A DNA stretch of 64,000 nucleotides, from contig CAZZCG010000014.1 of assembly GCA_964653145.1 (NCBI GenBank), positions 30,824-94,823 of the forward strand. The letters run 5' to 3'. Below the pieces are notes generated by a model that worked only from the letters and a program-made list of their open reading frames with translations, was not told the DNA's origin and ran no database searches. The position numbers were made by a program, and so were the translations under genes. Below, piece by piece: positions 34,407 through 43,380 of the stretch. Numbering within the stretch: the first letter of the stretch is position 1; each line of letters starts with the position of its first letter. This DNA comes from Pseudocalidococcus sp964653145 (lineage in GTDB: Bacteria > Cyanobacteriota > Cyanobacteriia > Thermosynechococcales > Thermosynechococcaceae).

Positions 34407-34886
34407 TTGTCCCTTGTGTTCTTGATTGCCAAAATTAACTTGCCCTCCTTTCTCTGGTTGTGGCGAATTGCAGCCTGGTCCATGGGTGGGGTGCTATTTT
34501 GCTATGTTTTACTGCTTTTCTCAGGGTTAGGTCTAAGTTATACCCGTCGCCAACACCTTAAACGCCCTGGTGGATTAAGAGTTTTGCACCTGTGCCTTGG
34601 GACTGGCCTGGTAGGGTTAATTTTGTTACTTTTATCGATTGGACTCATCGGCACCTATGGCTATTACGGCTCCTTGGGGCATTCCTGGCATTTAGGCGCG
34701 GGGTTAGTTGTTGTTGCCTTGGGCTTGGGTTCTGCGCTTAGTGCCCGATTGATCCACCCCCAACGGCCCTGGGCCCGACCGCTTCACCTTGCTCTGAATG
34801 GGGGGCTTTTGCTGGCTTTGGTGAGTGTTGCCTGGTCGGGGTGGGCGGTAGTGCAAAAGTATTTACCGCCGGATTGGATGGGATAA
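34407..34886 (+). CDS. DUF4079 family membrane protein
   Basis: A 159-residue protein with about four membrane helices: IAAWSMGGVLFCYVLLLFSGLG, VLHLCLGTGLVGLILLLLSIGL, HLGAGLVVVALGLGSALSA and the last near GGLLLALVSVAW. His residues at helix ends (LHLCLG, SLGHSWHLGAG) recall cytochrome b561-like haem ligation, but that is speculation. It fits the cyanobacterial DUF4079 family. The start is unsure: TTG at 34407, GTG at 34416 or TTG at 34422. It is followed after 12 bases by the methyltransferase-glycosyltransferase gene. Confidence 0.7.
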   Translation: MSLVFLIAKINLPSFLWLWRIAAWSMGGVLFCYVLLLFSGLGLSYTRRQHLKRPGGLRVLHLCLGTGLVGLILLLLSIGLIGTYGYYGSLGHSWHLGAGLVVVALGLGSALSARLIHPQRPWARPLHLALNGGLLLALVSVAWSGWAVVQKYLPPDWMG

Positions 34887-34898
34887 TGGCGGGGCAAG

Positions 34899-36311
34899 TT
34901 GACGAGTTTGCTGGTTTTGACAAATTCCTACCCTAATCCAGAGCAATTAACCCGATGGCGGCGACGGAATCGCTATTATCACCGAGACCTTGAGCGGCTA
35001 TGTCAGTTTTACCTTGCTCCGGGGAGTCGCGTTCTCGAAATTGGTTCTGGCCTGGGGGACTTGTTGGCAGCGGTTAAACCTGGATTTGGGTTAGGCATTG
35101 ATCTGGATTCTGATGTGGTGGCCATGGCCCAGGCCAAGTTTCCGGAACTGGATTTTAAAGTGACCGATGCTGAAGAAACTCTCCCCCAGGGTGAATTTGA
35201 TGGGATCATCCTAGCGAACACGGTCAGCCAACTTGGCAATATCCACCGGGCATTCCAAAACCTGAGGCAGATCGCGACGCCCGAAACCCGAATTTTGATT
35301 ATTTTCCATAACCCGGCCTGGGAGCCGCTGCTGAAATTTGCCAGTTTGATCGGTCAGCGCATGCCACTCCCCCCCCTAAATTGGCTGAACCGGGATGATT
35401 TAACCAATATGTTGAACCTGGCTGGCCTGGAGGTGGTGACCAGTGGTAAGCGGTTTCTGTTGCCCAAACGAATTCCCTGGCTTGCCCATTTGGTGAACCG
35501 TTATCTGGCTCCATTACCGATTCTGAATCAGCTTTGTTTGACGGAATACCTCATTGCTCGCCCCCAGGCCTGGCCTGACAAACCCCGTCACCGCACCTGT
35601 TCAGTGATTATTCCGGCCCGGAATGAAGCTGGCAACATTGAAGCCTGTGTGACGCGCATGCCCAAGTTGGGAGAACATACGGAACTGATTTTTGTGGAAG
35701 GGCACTCCAGTGATCACACCTGGGCGGAAATTCAACGGATCCAGTCCACCTATGGCGATCAGTGGGACATCAAAATTTTTCAACAAACTGGCAAAGGCAA
35801 AGGAGACGCGGTTCGTTTGGGGTTTGACCAGGCCCAGGGGGATGTGTTGATGATTTTGGATGCCGACTTAACGGTTCAACCCGAGGACTTGGTTTATTTT
35901 TACGAATCGGTGGCATCGGGTCGCTGTGAAATGGCCAATGGATGCCGGTTAATTTATCCTGTTAGTCCCCAGGCCATGCCTTGGTTAAATCGGTTGGCCA
36001 ATCGTTTCTTCGCCTGGTTGTTGTCCTATCTCCTCAGCACCCAAATTAAAGATTCCCTCTGTGGAACTAAGGTGATTTCTCGGGATAACTATCAACGGCT
36101 GGCGGCCAATCGGGTCTATTTTGGCGATTTTGATCCCTTTGGGGATTTTGATTTGTTATTTGGGGCAGCAAAACTGGGCCTGAAAATTCAAGATATTCCA
36201 GTGCGCTATTTTCCCCGCAGTTATGGCCGCTCAAATATTCAACATGTCAAGGAAGGCCTGGTGTTATTACGAATGTGTTGGTATGCGGCTCGAAAAATTA
36301 AATTTACCTAG
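34899..36311 (+). CDS. Methyltransferase - family 2 glycosyltransferase fusion protein
   Basis: A 470-residue two-domain protein. Residues 1 to about 200 are a class I SAM methyltransferase (LAPGSRVLEIGSGLGDLLAAV, GIDLDSDVVAMAQ, DGIILANTVSQL). From about 228 the protein is a GT-A family 2 glycosyltransferase (CSVIIPARNEAGNIEACV, GKGDAVRLGFDQAQGDVLMILDADLT, with the DAD metal site). No membrane anchor is obvious, though FFAWLLSYLLS is hydrophobic. Donor and acceptor are unknown; a role in methylated cell-surface glycan or lipid modification is inferred. The start is TTG at 34899 with GGGG upstream. Confidence 0.85.
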   Translation: MTSLLVLTNSYPNPEQLTRWRRRNRYYHRDLERLCQFYLAPGSRVLEIGSGLGDLLAAVKPGFGLGIDLDSDVVAMAQAKFPELDFKVTDAEETLPQGEFDGIILANTVSQLGNIHRAFQNLRQIATPETRILIIFHNPAWEPLLKFASLIGQRMPLPPLNWLNRDDLTNMLNLAGLEVVTSGKRFLLPKRIPWLAHLVNRYLAPLPILNQLCLTEYLIARPQAWPDKPRHRTCSVIIPARNEAGNIEACVTRMPKLGEHTELIFVEGHSSDHTWAEIQRIQSTYGDQWDIKIFQQTGKGKGDAVRLGFDQAQGDVLMILDADLTVQPEDLVYFYESVASGRCEMANGCRLIYPVSPQAMPWLNRLANRFFAWLLSYLLSTQIKDSLCGTKVISRDNYQRLAANRVYFGDFDPFGDFDLLFGAAKLGLKIQDIPVRYFPRSYGRSNIQHVKEGLVLLRMCWYAARKIKFT

Positions 36312-36570
36312 ACCCACTCCCTGGACTCTCAAGTTGGGGAAAGACTGTAGCCAGAATGGTAACTCCGGTTTATTTTCCCGGGGGCCTGGTGTAGAACTTT
36401 AATGGGGCCTGGAATTGATTGCGGGCAAGTGCAGACTGGGATACAGGCGTAAATCTCCTATGATGGGGCTAGTCATTTTCACACTGGCTGGGCCTGGGAG
36501 CTAGATTTCCGGTTGCAATCCGCTTCGGCTCGGTTGGGTGTGTTGGCGTGAGTAATGTGGGTATTTACCC

Positions 36571-38010
36571 GTGGCTGGATACGTTTTAATTTTGGCGGTT
36601 ATTGTTTTAGGTGGAGCCATTGCCACGATTGGGGATCGGTTGGGTTCCAAAGTTGGTAAAGCCCGTTTAACGCTCTTTAATCTCAGACCCAAGCAGACGG
36701 CTGTTTTAATCACGATTTTGACCGGTAGTTTAATTTCCGGAGCCACACTGGGTATTTTGTTGGCCACCAGTAAAGAATTACAGGATGCGGTTTTACGCAT
36801 TGGCACGATTCGCCGCCAGCAGGAAGCAGCCGAGTTGGAACTTGAAACCGCCCTAATTCAGAAAGATACGATTGAATCAGATCTCGCAGCCTCCCAGGCC
36901 AATTTGGCAGAGGTGAAAAAGCAACTCGACCAGGCCATGAATACCCTCACCCGCGCCCTCTCCCGTCAACAGCAAACCCAGCGGCAATTTAATCAACTCC
37001 AGGCCCAATATCGCGAAACTGAACAAAACCTTGCTGCTGCCCAGGCCCAAAGTCGGACCCTAAGCGGAGAAATTGCTCAACTTCGAGATCAGGAGGCGGC
37101 GGCTTTAGCCCAACTCCAAGTTGCCCAGGATCAACGGGAAGAACTGGAAACAGCCCTGGGGCAAATTCAAACTCGCTTAGCGGCGGCGGAAAGTCAAAAA
37201 CAAAGCCTCGAGGCCGCCATTGCCACCATTCAGACCCAACTAGCCACCGCCGATCAACAACGCCAAGCTCTCTTGGATCAGCAATCCCGTCTCCGGGCCG
37301 AAATCAGTGATTTAGAACTGAGTCGTAAACGGCTTGAGGAAAATGTCGAGGTGTTGCTGCTGGGCCTACGTCGCGGGAATATCACCATTCGGGCGGGTCA
37401 GGTGTTAGCTGCGGGATTAGTTCAAGGCATTGATTCCCCCGAAAAAGCCCGTCAAGCCGTGGAAGAATTTCTCCGCCAGGCCCGCCGCAACGCCATTATC
37501 CTCAATGACCCCAAGGATATTCAGCCTAGCGATCAGGTGATCCAAGTCACGAAGGCAGATATTGATCGCCTGACCCAGGAGTTAATGACCAGCAAGACCT
37601 TCACTGTCCGCATTTTGGCCGCGGCTAATTATCTCCAAGGTGAATCCAATATTCTTGTGGTGCCCCAGTTGGCGGAGAATAGTTTGGTCTTTCCCGCGGG
37701 CGAAACCATTGCCTCCATTACCCTCAATCCGGCCAATTTAAGTGATGAGCAAATTTTGCAGCGGTTAGATGGTCTGTTCACTACCTCTAATCAACGGGCC
37801 ATTGCCGCCGGAGTTTGGCCGGATCCGGTGACGGGGACAGTCGGTTCCTTTGATCAAATTGAGTTGGTAAAATTTATTTTGGCCTTGAAAAATCACGCTG
37901 GGCCCCTGGAAATTAGTAGCACTGTGCCCCAATCCATCTACACCGCTGGCCCCATGAAGCTTGAATTGGTGGCCCGTCAGAATCAAAAAGTTATTTTGCG
38001 GGGGGGCTAA
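36571..38010 (+). CDS. DUF3084 coiled-coil membrane protein
   Basis: A 479-residue protein. There are two N-terminal membrane segments (YVLILAVIVLGGAIATIG and TAVLITILTGSLISGATLGILL) separated by a short basic loop. A long Gln/Ala/Glu-rich coiled coil covers about residues 80-265, and a globular C-terminal domain follows (LRRGNITIRAGQVLAAGLVQ onward). This matches the DUF3084 family of cyanobacteria. The role is unknown; the layout suggests an envelope-spanning tether. The start is GTG at 36571. The TPR gene begins 40 bases downstream. Confidence 0.87.
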   Translation: MAGYVLILAVIVLGGAIATIGDRLGSKVGKARLTLFNLRPKQTAVLITILTGSLISGATLGILLATSKELQDAVLRIGTIRRQQEAAELELETALIQKDTIESDLAASQANLAEVKKQLDQAMNTLTRALSRQQQTQRQFNQLQAQYRETEQNLAAAQAQSRTLSGEIAQLRDQEAAALAQLQVAQDQREELETALGQIQTRLAAAESQKQSLEAAIATIQTQLATADQQRQALLDQQSRLRAEISDLELSRKRLEENVEVLLLGLRRGNITIRAGQVLAAGLVQGIDSPEKARQAVEEFLRQARRNAIILNDPKDIQPSDQVIQVTKADIDRLTQELMTSKTFTVRILAAANYLQGESNILVVPQLAENSLVFPAGETIASITLNPANLSDEQILQRLDGLFTTSNQRAIAAGVWPDPVTGTVGSFDQIELVKFILALKNHAGPLEISSTVPQSIYTAGPMKLELVARQNQKVILRGG

Positions 38011-38050
38011 GAAGGCTAGACTACTAAAGAGATGCAACATTGAGGATGAG

Positions 38051-38476
38051 ATGGTGTCGGCGGCAACGGTGGAAGCGCTTTTTGATCAGGGCATTGCTGA
38101 CTATCAGGCGGGAGCCAGTGTAACGGACTTAATTCCCACCTTTGAAACGGTTTGTCAGCGGGCTCCGAAAAGTGCTCCGGCCTGGACCTGTTTGGCCTGG
38201 TTATACCTGCTGGCGGGGAAAGCCCAATCCGGTTACAAAGCCGCCCAAAAAGCGGTGAAGCTAAATCCTGAGGATCCCCAGGCCCGAGTTAATTTGGTGC
38301 TGGCCATGTTGGCAAAGGGGCAAAAAGGGGTTCGCTCCCACATCGAATTAGTCCAAAACATTATTCTGGTGGTGCCGGAGTTACGGGATGAAGTCCTGAA
38401 AAATATTGAAGAGGGTCTAACCCGTAAACCGGATTGGGATGACCTCAAGCGGGTTCAAGCCTGGTTAGGAAACTAG
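38051..38476 (+). CDS. Small TPR-repeat protein
   Basis: A 141-residue soluble protein beginning MVSAATVEALFDQGIADYQAG. The central part contains one or two tetratricopeptide units (APAWTCLAWLYLLAGKAQSGYKAAQKAVKLNPEDPQARVNL), with a helical tail ending DDLKRVQAWLGN. It is probably a protein-interaction adaptor. The frame is open back into the DUF3084 gene, but the ATG at 38051 is the natural start. Spacing suggests cotranscription with DUF3084 and perhaps a joint function. Confidence 0.8.
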   Translation: MVSAATVEALFDQGIADYQAGASVTDLIPTFETVCQRAPKSAPAWTCLAWLYLLAGKAQSGYKAAQKAVKLNPEDPQARVNLVLAMLAKGQKGVRSHIELVQNIILVVPELRDEVLKNIEEGLTRKPDWDDLKRVQAWLGN

Positions 38477-38559
38477 AAACTGGGCCTTTATCCACCCTGT
38501 CATGGGATTGGAGCCAGGAATTGCCGCCGCATTTTTAACCACACTTCAGGACAAACGCC

Positions 38560-38817
38560 ATGATTGAAACCCTGGGACGATACCTCAATTGGCTATTGGT
38601 CATTAACAGTTTTGTTGTGTTCTTAGGTTTTGGATGGTTTGTGGTGGGTCTAGTGGGGCGCACCTTTGAGGTTCCCCTGGGGTTTGATCTCTGGTTGCAG
38701 TTGTGGGAGCCCTTCTTTACTCCTGCCCTTGGGTTGTTTATGGGTGGGGCGATCCTCAGCGGCATTCTTGGGCAAATCAGAAAACGTTGGCCCGGCTCAC
38801 CCCCAACCCAGCTTTAA
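38560..38817 (+). CDS. Small two-helix membrane protein
   Basis: An 85-residue protein with two hydrophobic helices (LLVINSFVVFLGFGWFVVGLVG and PFFTPALGLFMGGAILSGILG) and a basic C-terminus (RKRWPGSPPTQL). I do not recognise a named family, although similar short proteins occur in other cyanobacteria. It has an ATG start and lies 24 bases before menD, so it may share that transcript. Function unknown. Confidence 0.7.
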   Translation: MIETLGRYLNWLLVINSFVVFLGFGWFVVGLVGRTFEVPLGFDLWLQLWEPFFTPALGLFMGGAILSGILGQIRKRWPGSPPTQL

Positions 38818-38841
38818 CTGAGGAGCCGTTGCCATCAGGAT

Positions 38842-40608
38842 TTGACTTTGTCTTCACGGGAGCAAAACGTTAACTGCCTTTGGGCCTGGGTTTTGGCAGA
38901 GACCTTAGGGCGGTTGGGGCTTAAATACGCAGTCATTTCCCCTGGTTCTCGTTCTGGGCCCCTGACGGTTGCCATGGCTGAACATCCCAAGATTCAGGCG
39001 ATACCAATTTTGGATGAACGCTCAGCCAGCTTTTTTGCCCTGGGCCTGGCCCAACAATTCCTGGAACCCGTGGTTTTGATCTGCACCTCGGGAACTGCCG
39101 CTGCCAATTACTACCCCGCGTTGATTGAAGCCAACCTGAGTCACGTACCGCTCCTGGTTTTAACCGCTGATCGCCCCCCCGAATTACGGGATTGCCATGC
39201 GGGCCAGGCCATGGATCAACTTAAACTCTATGGTCTCTATCCCCGCTGGCAAACGGAACTGGCACTACCTAGTCTTGAGATGCCACGACTGGCCTATTTA
39301 CGCCAAACCCTATGCCAGGCCTGGAACCGCTGCCAATTTCCCACACCGGGGCCAGTACACTTGAATTGCCCCCTGCGCGACCCCCTTGCCCCTACTCCTG
39401 ACTCCATTACCCCAGCATTTTTCCAGGCCCAGGATTGGTCAAAATTTTTTGCCCCGGTGCAGGCCCCCATCCCCAGTCAACCGATGCCTGAATCCCTGCC
39501 TTGGTCTTGCTGGCAATCCGTGGGACGCGGTCTAATTATTGCGGGGCCGTGTAAATCTTCATCCCCGGAGTTGTACGCCCGTGCAGTTCATCGTCTGAGT
39601 CAGGTTTTGGGGTGGCCAATTCTGGCAGATACCCTTTCACCATTGCGCCATCAGGGGACACCCTCAACCGGAGTGATCAGCCACTACGACTTAATTTTGC
39701 GAGCATCCCATCTAGGAAAGGCTCTCCACCCCGATTGTGTCCTGCAACTGGGAGAACTGCCGACGAGTAAGCCCCTCCGCACTTGGTTAGAATCCGGGCA
39801 AGTCCCCCGCTGGATTCTTGACCCCCAGGCCGACAACTACGATCCTCTCCATGGCCCCTGTCAAACCCTGCGAATTTCCGTAACCCAGTTGGCTGAACGT
39901 ATCCCACCGGATTTGCACCAGAATGCCTCAAGGCCCTATGTCCAGGCCTGGCAAACCCTTGATGGGGAAATTCAAGCCCAGCTTCAGCAGTTATTTTCCC
40001 AGGTGGATTGGCTCTGTGAACCCAAAGTGGCCTGGATCCTGGCGCAAACATTACCGGACAAAACCCCCATATTTGTTGCCAGCAGTATGCCGGTGCGGGA
40101 TGTGGAAATGGTTTGGCCCCCTAATCACACCCAAGTCCAGTTTTTCTTTAATCGGGGTGCTAATGGAATTGATGGGACGCTGTCAACCGCTCTGGGCCTG
40201 GCCTGGCAAAATCAACCCACGGTTTTGTTGACGGGTGACCTAGCTCTCCTGCACGACACCAATGGCTTTTTACTCCAGCAGCACGTTCAGGGCAGTTTGA
40301 CGATTATTTTGCTGAATAACCAGGGTGGTGGGATTTTTGGCCACTTGCCGATTCACCAGGCCAGGTCAGTTTTTGAACCCTATTTTGCTACCCCCCAACG
40401 GGTCAGGTTTGCCAACTTAGCCCAAGCCTATGGGGTGAGGCATCATTTAATCTCCACCTGGGAGCAACTAGAACCCCACCTGAAACAGCTTCCAAGCCGG
40501 GGCATTCATCTCTTGGAGGTGCTCTGTGATCGGGAACGGGATGCCCAATTTCGGCGGTTGATCTTAGGTTCGGTGGCGGCTGGGTTGACCCTTGGGTCTG
40601 GGGATTAA
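38842..40608 (+). CDS. menD: SEPHCHC synthase MenD
   Basis: MenD is the thiamine-diphosphate enzyme that joins 2-oxoglutarate and isochorismate, an early step of phylloquinone synthesis for photosystem I. The 588-residue protein has the usual three domains: SPGSRSGPLTVAMAEH and DERSASFFALGLAQ near the N-terminus, and the ThDP motif region NRGANGIDGTLSTALGLAW ... TGDLALLHDTNGF ... NNQGGGIFGHLP. Length is normal. The start is a TTG: 38842 as given, or 38848, which is better spaced from AGGA at 38837-38840. Its TAA stop overlaps the stop of the convergent phosphoesterase gene. Confidence 0.94.
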   Translation: MTLSSREQNVNCLWAWVLAETLGRLGLKYAVISPGSRSGPLTVAMAEHPKIQAIPILDERSASFFALGLAQQFLEPVVLICTSGTAAANYYPALIEANLSHVPLLVLTADRPPELRDCHAGQAMDQLKLYGLYPRWQTELALPSLEMPRLAYLRQTLCQAWNRCQFPTPGPVHLNCPLRDPLAPTPDSITPAFFQAQDWSKFFAPVQAPIPSQPMPESLPWSCWQSVGRGLIIAGPCKSSSPELYARAVHRLSQVLGWPILADTLSPLRHQGTPSTGVISHYDLILRASHLGKALHPDCVLQLGELPTSKPLRTWLESGQVPRWILDPQADNYDPLHGPCQTLRISVTQLAERIPPDLHQNASRPYVQAWQTLDGEIQAQLQQLFSQVDWLCEPKVAWILAQTLPDKTPIFVASSMPVRDVEMVWPPNHTQVQFFFNRGANGIDGTLSTALGLAWQNQPTVLLTGDLALLHDTNGFLLQQHVQGSLTIILLNNQGGGIFGHLPIHQARSVFEPYFATPQRVRFANLAQAYGVRHHLISTWEQLEPHLKQLPSRGIHLLEVLCDRERDAQFRRLILGSVAAGLTLGSGD

Positions 40609-41726
40609 GAATGGGTCTGGCTGGAGCGAATCTGTAAACTTATTTGGGTGCTGTTGTCGCTGAGGTGTGGGTATTCCGGCGGTGAGCAGTGGTTAAACCG
40701 TTCAAAGTATCCTCGCACCGGGGCCGGTAAATTCGGTAAGTGGACAACCGCATCCCCCGCAGAGATGATGGCCCAAAACTCCTGTAATTCGGGGGCTAAT
40801 TGTTGAGCCAGTTCAGCGTCCAGGCCCAGGGGTGGCAATGTTAAGTACCAGGCCATGAATCCTAAACTGCGGTTAACCAGCCATTGGCGAGAAAGGGCCT
40901 GGAGCTCTGGAGCCGTGACCACGGCCTGGACATAGTGGGTTTGGATGCTCAGAGTTGGTGGCCCCGCCCCTAAATCTGTCAAGTCAACGACGCGATAGGG
41001 ATGGGGATAACTAGCCAAGGAACCGGTGGTAATTTCAAACATTCCTTGGTCGTAGGAAATATCCTGCACATGCAAATGCCCTGTAATCACCAAGGGAACC
41101 CCATAGCGTTGGAGTAACTGCCGAAGATCCTCGGCCTGGTTGACCATATACCGCTGACTTAAACAATGCTCCTCTTGGTCGGGCAGATGGGGGATAACAT
41201 TGTGGTGGATCATGACCAGGGTGATTTGGCCAGGGTTGGGGTGTTGAAGTTGGGTTTCTAACCAGGCCCATTGCTCTGGGTTCACGGTTCCAATCTGCCG
41301 ACCAGCCGGATCAAAGTCATTGGAGTTCAGGGCAATCAGGCGTAGTCCAGGAGCCGGTTCGCAACTGTAGTAGGGGAGTTCAGGGTTTTGATATCCGGCC
41401 TGGACATAGTAGTGGGGAAATTCTCTAAACCCAATTGAGCGGCCATCTCGGTGGGGCACGGGTACATCATGGTTACCGGGAATGACATAGCAGGGAAAAG
41501 GAAGTTGCTCTAAATAGGCCCCTAACCATTGGTGATTTTCTGGCTCACCGTGTTGGGTTAAATCTCCAGGCAATAGTAAAAAATCAATCCCCAGGGCCTG
41601 GAAATGGGTAATGGCCACTTCAAACGCGGCAATACTGTATTCCACCAAGGGAAAACGCCGCCCAGGTTCTGGCAAGGTTTCGGGTAGGGCAATGTGGGGA
41701 TCGCTAATAATGCCGAAGCGAACCAT
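40605..41726 (-). CDS. Calcineurin-like metallophosphoesterase
   Basis: A 373-residue protein. The dinuclear metal site of the calcineurin-like superfamily is complete: SDPH (Asp9, His11), LLPGDLTQHGE, IPGNHDVPVPH, MIHHNV and TGHLHVQD. The C-terminal ~110 residues are extra and carry no recognised domain. The N-terminal layout resembles cyclic-nucleotide phosphodiesterases of the CpdA/Icc type, but the true substrate is unknown. It lies 18 bases downstream of purH on the same strand, so they are probably cotranscribed. Confidence 0.85.
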   Translation of the reverse strand: MVRFGIISDPHIALPETLPEPGRRFPLVEYSIAAFEVAITHFQALGIDFLLLPGDLTQHGEPENHQWLGAYLEQLPFPCYVIPGNHDVPVPHRDGRSIGFREFPHYYVQAGYQNPELPYYSCEPAPGLRLIALNSNDFDPAGRQIGTVNPEQWAWLETQLQHPNPGQITLVMIHHNVIPHLPDQEEHCLSQRYMVNQAEDLRQLLQRYGVPLVITGHLHVQDISYDQGMFEITTGSLASYPHPYRVVDLTDLGAGPPTLSIQTHYVQAVVTAPELQALSRQWLVNRSLGFMAWYLTLPPLGLDAELAQQLAPELQEFWAIISAGDAVVHLPNLPAPVRGYFERFNHCSPPEYPHLSDNSTQISLQIRSSQTHS

Positions 41727-41744
41727 CCGTCCCTGTTCCTTGGC

Positions 41745-43295
41745 TTAATGCCGAAAATAACGCCGATTCGTAAAGACCATCACCAGGCCCAGTTCGTCCG
41801 CCGCTTGAATCGATTCTTGATCCCGTAAACTTCCCCCGGGTTGAACAATGGCCTGGATCCCCGCCGCCCCTGCAGTTTGCACCGAATCAGCAAAGGGGAA
41901 AAAGCCATCACTGGCCAAGACCGCACCCCGAGTCTTCTGATGGGCATCGCCAAGGGCAATTTGCACCGCCCCAACCCGATTCATTTGTCCGGCCCCAATG
42001 CCCAGGGTTTGAAGATTTTGGGCCACCACAATGGCATTGGATTTAACGTGCTTGACAACTTTCCAGGCAAAAATTAGGTCTTGCCACTGTTCTGAAGTGG
42101 GTTTGGCCATGGTGACGACTTCCCATTCCTCGGGTGGAGGGGCATGATCGCGGGTTTCCTGGGCTAAAAATCCCCCAGCAATGGTGCGAATGACAATCGG
42201 TGGCTCCACAGTCATATCCGGCGAAACTAAGACCCGAACTTTAGGTTTGTGGGCTAACAGGGCCTGGGCCTCGGGTTCACAACTGGGGACAACGATGCAT
42301 TCAAGAAAGGTTTGGGTCAGTTTTTCCGCCGTTACCGCATCCAAGGGCCGATTCAGGGCCACAATCCCGCCAAAGGCAGAAACACTGTCCGCAGCAAAGG
42401 CCCGCTCGTAGGCTTCCACCAGGGTTGATCCCGTCGCCACTCCACAGGGATTTGTATGTTTGATGATTACAGCGGTGGGTTGCTCTGTGAATTCCACCAC
42501 GAGTGCACGGGCGGCTTCTAAGTCCAAAAGATTGTTGTAGCTGAGTTCTTTGCCCTGGAGCAATTCCGCTGCCGACCAACCGGTGTTGACAATTCCTGTC
42601 CGATACCAGGCCGCTTCTTGATGGGGATTTTCGCCGTAGCGCAGGGTTTGCTGAATGATGCCACTGAGGGTGAAGCTGCTGGGTAAATGATCTGCTTGGA
42701 TGGGCTTCGTTTGGGCTAATAGGTAACTGGCGATGGCCTGGTCATATTCGGCGGTGTGGGCAAAGGCGGCCTGGGCACATTCCAACCGAAATTCAGGGCT
42801 GGGTTGCTTGGCATTGTCCCGGAGTTGAGCCAAATATTCGGCGTATTGCCCCGGGTTCGACAAAACGGTGACATGGGCGTGGTTTTTAGCTGCGGCTCGC
42901 ACCAGAGTGGGCCCACCAATATCAATATTTTCAATGGCCTCTGGCAGCGTCACATCCGGTTGGGCGATCGTGGCCTGGAATGGGTAGAGGTTGACCACCA
43001 CAAGTTCGATCGGGCTAATGGCCTGGGCCGCTAAATCCGCTAAATCTGCCTCCAAATCCCGCCGAGCCAGAATTCCCCCATGAATTTTTGGGTGTAGGGT
43101 TTTAACGCGACCCCCCAGAATTTCCGGAGAGGCTGTGTAGTCTGAAACTTTAGTCACTGGAATGCCAGCTTCTTTTAAGGTTGTAGCAGTCCCGCCACTA
43201 CTGAGGAGTTGAAACTGAAATTCGCTCACCAGGGCCTGGGCCAATTCCACAATTCCAGTTTTGTCTGAAGTACTTAAGAGGGCCAGCCGAGTCAT
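41745..43295 (-). CDS. purH: Bifunctional AICAR transformylase / IMP cyclohydrolase PurH
   Basis: PurH performs the last two steps of de novo IMP synthesis. The 516-residue protein has the N-terminal cyclohydrolase (ALLSTSDKTGIVELA, LLSSGGTATTLKEAGI, GGRVKTLHPKIHGGILARRD) and the transformylase domain with the catalytic KHTNPCGVA motif (Lys-His) and SDGFFPFADSV. Length is typical. The ATG at 43295 lies 85 bases from a divergent hydrolase gene. It probably forms a two-gene unit with the phosphoesterase. Confidence 0.96.
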   Translation of the reverse strand: MTRLALLSTSDKTGIVELAQALVSEFQFQLLSSGGTATTLKEAGIPVTKVSDYTASPEILGGRVKTLHPKIHGGILARRDLEADLADLAAQAISPIELVVVNLYPFQATIAQPDVTLPEAIENIDIGGPTLVRAAAKNHAHVTVLSNPGQYAEYLAQLRDNAKQPSPEFRLECAQAAFAHTAEYDQAIASYLLAQTKPIQADHLPSSFTLSGIIQQTLRYGENPHQEAAWYRTGIVNTGWSAAELLQGKELSYNNLLDLEAARALVVEFTEQPTAVIIKHTNPCGVATGSTLVEAYERAFAADSVSAFGGIVALNRPLDAVTAEKLTQTFLECIVVPSCEPEAQALLAHKPKVRVLVSPDMTVEPPIVIRTIAGGFLAQETRDHAPPPEEWEVVTMAKPTSEQWQDLIFAWKVVKHVKSNAIVVAQNLQTLGIGAGQMNRVGAVQIALGDAHQKTRGAVLASDGFFPFADSVQTAGAAGIQAIVQPGGSLRDQESIQAADELGLVMVFTNRRYFRH

Positions 43296-43370
43296 GTAAC
43301 CTTTCCATCGCTACCTACCAGCATAGATAACTTTGGGCACAGTAGGATAATAATCACCAGGCCAAACGGG

Positions 43371-43380
43371 GGAAGCTTCC
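43371..43380. promoter_or_regulatory. Perfect palindrome GGAAGCTTCC abutting the start codon of the hydrolase gene
   Basis: A 10-base palindrome ends exactly at the base before the TTG start at 43381. It includes the only purine-rich ribosome-site candidate (GGGGGAAG). In RNA, pairing between copies or with nearby bases could mask that site. This may be chance. Confidence 0.35.
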
